From positions 20,657-84,656 of the forward strand of contig LLEY01000222.1 in assembly GCA_001414485.1 (NCBI GenBank): a stretch of 64,000 nucleotides of DNA. Reading direction: 5' to 3'. The DNA comes from Calycina herbarum. Lineage: Eukaryota; Ascomycota; Leotiomycetes; Helotiales; Pezizellaceae. A program made the position numbers and the translations under genes. Below are positions 55,889 through 64,000 of the stretch, in pieces. The notes beneath the pieces are model-generated. The model was not told the origin of the DNA, did not search any database, and saw only the letters and a list, made by a program, of their open reading frames with translations. How positions within the stretch are numbered: position 1 is the first letter of the stretch; each line of letters begins with the position of its first letter.

Positions 55889-56943
55889 TTTGAAATGGTT
55901 CGATGTTTGAAGAGGGTTGAATTGGATGGAGGTCTTGAAGGGGGATGCCGAGAGATAAATAGATAGTTATGGCGGAAAATCAAAGACACTTTACGTTTCT
56001 GAGGTGAATTACAAAGTGACAGAAAGAAGTTTAGCCAGCTCACAGAAACCCCTGAGAATAATAAAAACTCATATTCATTTCTAGAAAGCGGAACTACAAG
56101 GGCGGTACAAGGGCTTGGTTTACAAGTTCCTAGAATTCAGTACTTAGAACCGTATGTTGTTCAAGACATTCATAATGCATTCCCTTTCAATTTGCATCTT
56201 TCTAAGACCACGTGAAATTGAGGATAAAGAACAGTGACCGATCGTCATCTATGATATGAAGACTTGAGACGAGGACAAAATGAGTATTTTGAGAAGCCTC
56301 GGGGAGTTCATTGATTTGCACTTTAGAATAACCATTTACCTCCCGTTATCGCTAGTAGCCTCTTCTCGTCTCTCGCTTAAATTCAAAACACGACGCAATC
56401 ACCACCCTTTCTTCCACTGCAAAAACCCCCCACCCACTCTCCTCACACTCTACACTTTCTTTTTCCAAAGGAGTACTCAACTTTAGTCAGCACATACAAA
56501 TCTTCCCAAACCCGCTTACTCACGTAAGTACCCGCCGCAACCACCTCATCCTCGCTCTTCACAGACATTAAATAAGCACACATCACCGAATCTTAGTCAT
56601 GCCTCCAAATAGACGTTGATTTAAGATATTCAAGAGCCTTGGATGTCTACAAATCTCAGCCGCATCAATGAGTGTGATCTCAAAACCTCAAAGTTTGAGG
56701 TGAGATAGCCTATACTTTGCTTGGCGTCAGCGATTGCCGAGGGGAAGCGAATTTTTGGAGGTGGCGATTACTAAAATATCTCTGAGATAGTTTGGGTAAG
56801 GGGAATATATAATACTGACTCTGTTGCTATCGTTTTCTAATTCCCTATCGTATTCATCAACTTTCGGTGCGAATTCCAAGTCTTGGTTATAAAATCATTG
56901 CAAGCAACAAAAATAAAGGTTCTCTCAGAATTGGCTAGCCAAA
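55889..56943. other. Intergenic
   Basis: Divergent spacer of ~1 kb. An in-frame extension upstream of the MYND finger (to about 56040) has no ATG-supported domain. No repeats recognised. Confidence 0.45.
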
Positions 56944-58795
56944 ATGTCCGACGACGTACCCGATACACCTTTGGGAGAGGATGAGGTCGAAGAAGAGCCA
57001 GAAGACGACGTTGAAGAAGAAGATGCTGGAGATGAAGATGCAGAAATCACAACTACCGCTGTCACAAAAGACGACGAGGAAGCAGGGGCCGAGGAAGGAG
57101 AAAACGAAGCGGAAGCGGATGGAGACCCAGAAGTATCCGGGGAAGACGAAGAGGGGAATTATTTGTTCATGGGTGGGAAACTGACGTTCGAGGATGCGTA
57201 CAAAAAGGACAAGGATGAAGTATACAACCTCCACCCCCTTTCATCGAATGACGTACAGTACAAGTAACCATCTAACAATAAAGCCAGATTCTCGATTTCC
57301 TCAAAGAATTTGCAGAGGATCCAACTGAATTCGGCGTGACCCTGAGCGATTTCACGGTGAAAGGGCAGAAAACTGTGTTGAGTGATATCAAGGAAGCCGT
57401 GTCAAATATCCATGATCTCGAGTAAGTAAATTATTCCATGAAACCACTTGCACGTTTCAACCCCTAAAGACAAGAAGAAACTAACCCATTTCATTCGCTA
57501 GTGGAGTAAAAGGCCGCCACAACCCCGACGTGAAATTCGTCCAAGTAGACTTCGACAACGCAACCCTATTTCTCGATACGCTAGCCGATTGTCTCGCCTG
57601 GATCCTCTCCATCAGTGCCCACCCGGGGCCCAACGTAAAATCCGTCACCGAAAAGAATTTCTTCCTTCCACTTCTCGGTCTCTACGGAACATGGGTCCAG
57701 CAATTCTATCTCGACGACCTTCCAGAAGGCAAATTATCCAACAAAGAGTTTCCAGGCATGCTACATCTTTCTTGGTGGGTTGACAAGAAAACCGGTCGTT
57801 TGAGGACTTTGTTGGGCAGTACACCTGGTCTTGGTATTCCGGATCCCGCACCAGAAGGGAAGACCGTAAATCCGCGGAGTAGTCCGAGAGGTAATTTGAT
57901 TATTCGTGATCGCCAGAAGTTGTTGGAGGATGTGGGGTTTCCCCGGCAGCCGCTGAAGCAACAGAAGAGTAAGAAGCCGAGGAAGGGGGCCCCTAAGGTG
58001 GTTCATCCTCGTGTTCAAGACAATTTTGACGGCGAGGAGGGCGACACTGGGGTGGGAAGATGTGCGGAGACTTTTTTCTATATTGTAAGTGGGATTGTTT
58101 ATTTTTAGAAAGAATAAGAGCTAACTTGCTTCATTTAGTGGGCCGGAACCTATGTCAAAGATAACGGGTACGTACAACTCTCTCCCCCATTCCTCTGTTT
58201 AAAGCATATGAAAACCATCTGACCGGCTCCCACTAGAAAGAAGAATCTACCCAAGGTGTACGGTCTAGCTATAGTTCCTAAAGCTTTTAACTCTACGAAG
58301 AAAGGGAGTTCCTTCGTATCCAAAAAGCCCCCCTCAGTCTATAAAGAAGCAGAAATCAAGGCCGCATTAGCTGAACCATGCCCGCCATTCTGCCAAGCCA
58401 TCATGATGAACCACATGGAGAATGAATGGGGTTGGACGCCTGCTTTCAGAAACGTCATTAAGGCTCCCAGAACGGATCCCCTTGAAATCAAAATCGAAGA
58501 GGGAGGAGACGAGGAGGATGAGGATAGAGATGAGGAAGAGGAAGAGGAGAAACCGGTTGGTAAGAAAAGTAAAGGAGGACCCGCTGAAGGGAAGGAGAGA
58601 ACGGCGAAGGCTAAAAGTCAAGCCGACCGGGACACTTTGAACGACGAGGAAGAAAAAGAGCCTGAGCTTGCCAGTGGTGAGGAGTATGAAGAAGATGCCG
58701 TTGAGGGGGATGAAGAAGATGAAGCTGCAGCCAGCGTTGCTGATGACGACGGAGAAGTTGAAATTGACGAGAAAACCACCGAGGAAGCGACATGA
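56944..58795 (+). CDS. Five-exon acidic protein of unknown function
   Basis: Exons 56944-57219, 57288-57421, 57502-58084, 58139-58167 (29 nt) and 58237-58795 give 526 residues with all phases consistent. The first ~70 residues are almost entirely Glu/Asp with a few Thr (EDEVEEEPEDDVEEEDAGDE). The C-terminal ~110 residues alternate acidic and Lys-rich blocks. The middle is a folded, unfamiliar domain: ILDFLKEFAEDPTEFGVTLS, NATLFLDTLADCLAWILSIS, NFFLPLLGLYGTWVQQFYLD and FCQAIMMNHMENEWGWTPAF. Long acidic tails suggest a nuclear protein such as a histone or ribosome-assembly chaperone, but that is inference and I recognise no family. Codon use looks ordinary. Confidence 0.82.
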
Positions 58796-58968
58796 AACAT
58801 CGCTTTTGTAATTTTCGGGTAGTACTAGAGATAGATAAGCAGGGTATTGAGATGCGCATGATGTTACGAATGAAAACCCGAAAAGGCCCTTTGTTTCCAC
58901 GATTGCGCTCTCGCGTTCGTATCATGATGCTCCCTTCTCTCTTTTTTGGCCTTCTCATTGATGTTTTC

Positions 58969-60652
58969 TCATGGAAATGGATCATATTCCCGTACTCCTG
59001 AACACACCCCGAATATCTCGACGCCATCAATATGCTGCGATACTTTCCCATTAGCACCGAAACGAAGAAGATCTCCAATATTCGGGTCACTAGCCACCAG
59101 CGGATTCCAGCCCAACTTCTGCGGTCCATGATACGGGTCTTTGACAAAGGCGAGAATATGATCCTGTATCGACGTACTGACGTCGACTTGAAATTCCGTA
59201 GTCTCGGCTATACCATCTAAAAGTCCATACGTCCCAAAGACCATCGTCGTATCACTACCATGATACGCCCCGAGCCAGGAGTAATAGTTCAAGTTGGGAA
59301 ACGTGCCCGCAGTTTGAAATGAAAAGACGGGCACATCTATCTTGTTTCGATAGACGGCTCCATTGAGCCACTGGCATACCCCGCGAATGTCCCTGGCCGT
59401 GACGAACGGCTGGTATGGGCCATCTGTGAGGTTGTTCACGGGCCAGTCAACCAACGAGGAGAACTCATTCGATGTGCTCGATATCATGTAGGGCACGCGC
59501 GCGAGTTTGCCTTCTTCGGAACGTTCAGTATAGTTGGAGAAGACGGTGCGATCGTCGGGAATCAAGTTGAAGGTTATCCAGGGCAGCACGCCTGAATCAA
59601 TATACTGTCCAACGAAGTTCGAAATCTGTACAAAGGATAGCCGGCGCATACAATCCAGCTCCGCCGCAGCTTCTTCTTCCTTGTCCTCGTAGATGCTGTC
59701 ACATCCAAGTTGGCGTGCCACGAAGGTAAAGTTGGAATTCGTGGGATCCTTTTGGGGCGTGTAACTGAAGGCCGACCCGGAGTTGAGGTAGTAGGCTTGG
59801 GCGATGGGGTCCTCGTGGAAAGCATATGCTGCAGAATTCCGAATTAGCATACTTTTTCTTCCCTTGCCCCTTGAAATGACTGGAATAGGAAAACACCTGG
59901 ATACACCTAGGGAGAGCGAACCTACCATGTATATCCGCAGAAATAGCCCCAGCCGAGCGCCCCCATTGTGTAATTCGATTCGGATCACCCCCAAACGCAG
60001 CAATGTTGTCTCTAATCCACTCGAGTGCAACCCTCTGGTCGAGAATGCCCAGGTTTTGTTGCCCTTCCTCGAGCCCGCGCGCATTGGGGAAGCCAAAGAT
60101 ATTGAGGCGGTAATTGATGGTAACAACGATATGCGACTGCGATCTCTCCACCCACGAAGTCGGCATCTGCCATAGGATATCGATGCCACCAATTACGAAA
60201 CCCCCTCCAGTCATGAAGAAGAGGACGGGGAGACCTGAATCGCTGATGTTCGTAGGCTTCAGCGTTGGTGTCCATATCGCCAAATACAGGCAGTCCTCAG
60301 AGGTCGCTTCGCCCACCAGCGCGGATGAGTCGTTCTGGTTCCCATTGTAGATCAAGTTGCCCTTGGTCAGGTTCGAGTTCCAGAAGGATACCTCCGCTGT
60401 GACGAATTGCGGGCATGAGGGAGGAAATCGAGTCGCATAGTGGTGCTCACTCGAGGGAGAGAGCTTCTGTGGTGGCAGCCAGCGACGGGAGACTACAGGC
60501 GGCTCTGCGAACGGGATGGCCCGAAATTGGCGCGTGTGGGGGAACTTGGGGTCGATGAGCCCTGTAAACTTTCCCGTCGATGTTTCGACCGTCAATTGAC
60601 AGACGATGCCTTCAGTCACCAACGCCAGAAGGGGAAAGATCGTGAGCTTCAT
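58969..60652 (-). CDS. Secreted type-B carboxylesterase / lipase-like
   Basis: Two exons: 60652-59926 and 59828-58969 (97-bp intron), giving 528 residues. An N-terminal signal peptide (MKLTIFPLLALVTEGIVC) is followed by RQFRAIPFAEPPVVSRRWLP and EDCLYLAIWTP, typical of the cholinesterase/carboxylesterase fold. The oxyanion hole is FMTGGGFVIGG. The nucleophile elbow reads GRSAGAISADIH, with Arg where most members have Glu (GESAG). The acid is in SSTSNEFSSLVDWP and the His in SWLGAYHGSDTTMVFG. Several NxT/S sites fit secretion. It should hydrolyse extracellular carboxyl esters, with unknown specificity. The intron lies directly behind the active-site Ser segment. Confidence 0.93.
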
Positions 60653-61269
60653 TTTAGACAACTTTGAAGCTCGCAGAAGTCTTTGAAAATAACGAAAAAT
60701 TCATTGTTGATACTGAGCTTCTTATCCATTTCTTTGCCTCACAGCCGCATCTCATCGCAGATGTACTAACTCTTATTATTCTCACCTGCTAGATTAGTAC
60801 AATCTTGCATCAAGCCAAGGTAAGATTTTACAAGATCTATTCTAGAAAGAGTATTTTACGAAACTTGGCGTAGAAAGTGTCAATGCCCCGCTTCTACTTG
60901 TACCGGAAAAAGAGGTCAATTTTCAAATGAAATATTATACTGCTAAGAACGCCTAACTAAACCTTTCCAGTCTTTCCACCTGTTTTCAGCACTCCTTTTT
61001 TCTACATTTGTAGCTCCATTTGGTCTTGAGAAGTTCTTTTCATTCTTTAGCTAATTGAGTCACAGATACCCGATTGAACAAATAATGTAAAATGTTGACT
61101 CTTTGAAAGAGAAAATTTCAGCTATCAATAACGATGATGAAGAAGTCAAAGCCAACAAAAATAACGTGGAAGAGACATAAAACACCATATTTCGTAGCTA
61201 GATCCAAACAACCAGTAGACATATCTTTTATATTTCCTGGGCTACCCAGCTTCATCTCAACCCACCCCA
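60653..61269. other. Intergenic
   Basis: Promoter of the carboxylesterase and 3' flank of the APH-family gene. AT-rich, no other feature. Confidence 0.45.
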
Positions 61270-62997
61270 TCACTGCCGTCCCTTCTCAATATCAAAAGGC
61301 CACATTTTCTCCATATATTCCGGAGTAATTGACTCATCATCGCTTTCCCTTGCTTCCTCTAGACTATTCTCAAACGCTCCTTTATGCAACATCTTTATGG
61401 CCTCCCAGTCATCGGGATGGACCCAACCTTCAGGGTCAGTCTCAAGACTCTCCACTAGCATAGTTTTTAGATTTTGTACATTTTGAAACTCTTCGTATGA
61501 CTCTACATGTTTAGATAGCTCCTTCTCTGTCGGTTGATATGGGCATTGACCAGGAAGGCCAAGCTCAGTCCAGCGCCGAGACAGTTCAATCAGTTCCTGG
61601 CGTGTAGCAGTAGCGCTGTCTCTCCAAGAAGTACCGCAATATCGTAAGGGTCGTAGTAGTGTGTCGTCAGCTATTCTGGCGGCGTGGATACGAGAGACCC
61701 ATGCTTTCATCCCGATCTCAAATGTCTGGCGTGAGATCCAAATATCTTCCTCCATTTTCTCTCGCTCTTTCTTTTCCTCTGGGGTTTCCGGTGGCTCATC
61801 TTCTGGGTCAGAGGGCTCGTCTACAACGGTCTCTCCTGTCTCAAGACTGGCTGATTTTGGTGGAGGCCGTATCAACACCAAGTCAGGGGTTTCCTTTGCA
61901 TATACAAATTCCGGCTCAATGCTAGTTGACTGCCAGTCTATTATAGAAGTGATAACGGTAGGATCGTCTTCCGAAACGAATATGTTTCTTTTGTGCAAGT
62001 CTGCGTGGAGCAAGGTAGGAGTAGCTAGTCCTTGAATCGAGGGGGTTTGGATTAAAGCCGGGATGACCTCTTCATTAATCTTCAAAAGTCGTAAATGCTC
62101 TTGGATCGATCCACGGTAAGGGAGCTCATTCTGAGGGACAGCTTCAGCAGTAGGGATTCTTGAATATCCAAGATCTATCAGAGCAGCTGTGTACTCACTC
62201 AAGTTTGCCCCTACAAAAATTGTATTAGTTTTCATAAGAGGCCAAAGCAGGGTGATCTAGACTCACAAGGACCTCTGTTGGGCTTCTTCCGCTCATAGTA
62301 GCGTGGTTCTCCTGGGGTATGATCCCAGTATTCATGTCCACAATGAGGTCCAATACAAAACTCACCGAGAGGAACTTTGAGTTGTTGATCAATGGGAGCG
62401 TTCGCAAAATATATACTTCCGTATGCAGGGAACGAAAGCGTTGCCATGGATTGAATAACACGGGAGAGTGCTTTCACTGTCAGAATGTGCTGCGCAGCAT
62501 TCATTCCCGGCCAAAGACCATGTAGCTGTACTCCAGGTGCATGGTTCATGATGATATATTCGGACCCTATGGGGTTCTTTTTATCATCATTCCATTCGAG
62601 AACGTCGGGTACTGGAATTGTGGTCTTTTGTCGTACTTGAAAAATGTTAGCTAAGAATACTAGAATAAATTGTAGGGTGCTAACTGTAGGCCATGGTTGC
62701 AACTTCGGAGTTGGTTGTCAATCGTTCTGGTCCTGCAACACGAAATGGCAATCGGGCGATGACACGTGCAGCATTATCCATAGTGAAGATAAAAACCCTA
62801 TTAAACCCCCCCTCTTTCTTTTCGTAGCTGGCTATTTGGCGAGCACCTGGACAGAGAGAGACTGCTTTCTCGCACAGTACTGGAAAGTCAAAGTTGATTG
62901 AACGGGCTGCGCGCTGTAGTTGATCACGATGGAGCCATCGACCACTGGTGTATAGGTAAGGATCTGGGCCAACTGGCACCGCCATGGTACCTTGCAT
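61270..62997 (-). CDS. APH-family (aminoglycoside phosphotransferase-like) kinase-fold protein
   Basis: Three exons: 62997-62685, 62635-62267 and 62210-61270 (introns 49 and 56 bp), giving 540 residues. The subfamily start block DPYLYTSGRWLHRDQLQ is followed by the nucleotide-binding lobe (GGFNRVFIFTMDNAARVIAR). The catalytic loop is LLHADLHKRNIFV (HxDxxxxN), and the metal-binding Asp is in TSIIDWQSTSIEP. This large fungal family resembles choline/aminoglycoside kinases, and most members are uncharacterised. The acidic insert EPSDPEDEPPETPEEKKERE is low-complexity. The start is the Met at 62997, with a second Met four codons later. A separate 5' exon near 63100 is possible but phases do not fit clearly. 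Confidence 0.88.
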
Positions 62998-63465
62998 ACA
63001 GTTAGCAAGATAATTAGGTCAATTTGAGAAGAGGCGTCACTTCTGGATGATAATGCCCGGATAGTGGTCATCTTGGTATTCGCTGAAGCTATGGTCGAAC
63101 GCATGGTTTTACCTGCGAAGGGGAACTGTCGACAAAATGGCTGTCGAAGTATCGCGATTCGATAAACGAAAGTATGGGAAACACAAAATCAAAAACACGC
63201 AGAAGAAACGAAAACGAGATAAACAACAAAGACGAAAAGGGTTGTATTTGGAAGAAGCAAGCGCCAGCGGAGGCACAAGGTGAGACCACGCACGTGACCA
63301 GGTCTACCCCTGATGATTTTTGTTTAATCCAAATCAGTCTTGACGTGAGGGGGTCTTAATCCTAAAAGAAAAAGCAGTCTTGGTTACAATTAGATTGGTC
63401 ATGGGAAGTTCATATTTCAGTCCCGCACAAGCGCATCAGTATCATGGCTCATTGGCTGTTTAGTA
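62998..63465. other. Intergenic
   Basis: Upstream region of the APH-family gene. A short minus-strand frame (63104-62832) overlaps its first exon and could include an unrecognised 5' exon. Nothing else is seen. Confidence 0.4.
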
Positions 63466-64000
63466 GGTCTGTACAACGAATTGATGAATAATTAATATAT
63501 TACTTCCTATGCATATTCGTAGATAAATAACTGATCGCTATTTGTTTTCGTAGTATATGAATCATTTCTGAATAGAGATTACTCTTTACGAATAATTCGT
63601 TGTATATATGAAGTGACGAGTTCTGTGCTAAGCGATCTACTCTACTAAAGTCGTTACCTACTCGAAGGATGCACCCCCTAGGAGCTATATACTACTCGAG
63701 TATTATCTGGGAGAGGCTAGTATTATTGATTTGAGTTATAAATAATAGCTTAAATAAAAAAGGAATTTTAGGTGTTTTAAGGAGATCTATACTAAACACT
63801 AACGTGTATGTATAGCGAACCGGCCAAACAAGCGAACCGGCCAACTGAAAACACACCTAAAATCGCGATTTTGACATTTTAATATCTCTACGAACTATTA
63901 ATCAAAAGTTTTAAAATTAAAACTTTGATTTCATTACTATATATATATTTAGAATTCTAAGTTTCAGACGCTATATGATTTTACTTAGCGATTCGCTTAA
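63466..64000. repeat. AT-rich repetitive end, probable mobile-element debris
   Basis: An 11-bp inverted repeat TACAACGAATT / AATTCGTTGTA (about 63472-63482 and 63594-63604) bounds a ~130-bp AT-rich fold-back unit. At 63817-63845 the motif AGCGAACCGGCCAA occurs twice in direct orientation, 16 bp apart, preceded by TA. This is the arrangement of terminal and subterminal repeats in many Tc1/mariner-type fungal elements. Sequence after it is strongly AT-rich up to the window end. No coding frame within the window. Confidence 0.5.

Noticed and set aside
62832..63104. Upstream exon for the APH-family gene
   Set aside because: A plausible donor exists near 62988, but the phase does not match the next block; the Met at 62997 gives a consistent model.
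1..64000. tRNA, rRNA, CRISPR or bacterial-style operon signals
   Set aside because: I looked for tRNA-like B-box contexts, arrays of spaced repeats and rRNA-like blocks and found none that hold up; the DNA is eukaryotic.

Overview
The window is nuclear DNA of a filamentous ascomycete. Nearly every gene has short introns (about 47-130 bp) with GT(A/G)NGT donors, CTAAC branch sites and YAG acceptors. The protein set is typical of Pezizomycotina, and the overall flavour suggests Leotiomycetes; that placement is inference, not something the sequence proves. I built the gene models by reading frames across introns. In every model called intact, the exon lengths sum to a multiple of three.

Layout. 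1-5.9 kb: a large Sec7-PH Arf exchange factor (minus). 9.3-16.6 kb: an SDR-like protein, an ankyrin protein, a mitochondrial enoyl-CoA hydratase and a mitochondrial LEA-like repeat protein. 16.9-20.2 kb: an unknown basic/acidic protein flanked by two decayed genes. 20.5-21.4 kb: an IroE/BesA-like serine esterase. 21.7-25.4 kb is a transposon island. It holds a Tc1-like element silenced by one nonsense codon, then a miniature LTR retrotransposon (131-bp LTRs, 5-bp target duplication, PBS and PPT, no gag-pol) that carries a second Tc1 element with an intact transposase. 25.4-29.7 kb: poorly conserved accessory genes, including C2H2 zinc-finger exons and remnants.

30-32.8 kb: a divergent pair, an HDEL-tagged PDI-like protein without CxxC and a prolyl 4-hydroxylase-like dioxygenase. 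33.4-35 kb: an MFS transporter. 36.2-37 kb: COQ9. 37.7-41.3 kb: SMC6. 42.3-44.6 kb: a PIF1 helicase with an N-terminal RNase H1-type hybrid-binding domain. 45.4-47.4 kb: pyruvate decarboxylase. 49.3-50 kb: a Fic-domain protein beside a fold-back repeat. 51.5-54 kb: a zinc alcohol dehydrogenase and an SDR. 54.9-55.9 kb: a MYND/pRiA4b-ORF3-like gene with a frameshift in a homopolymer. 56.9-58.8 kb: a five-exon acidic protein of unknown function. 59-60.7 kb: a secreted type-B carboxylesterase. 61.3-63 kb: an APH-family kinase-like protein. The right end is AT-rich and repetitive and probably runs into another mobile element.

There is no operon logic and no clear biosynthetic cluster. The most coherent pairings are prolyl hydroxylase with the PDI-like protein (shared 410-bp promoter) and SMC6 with PIF1 (genome maintenance). 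The observations most worth following are the nested miniature retrotransposon with a heat-shock-element-like promoter, two consecutive 8-nt micro-exons in the PDI-like gene, and the hybrid-binding-domain/PIF1 fusion.
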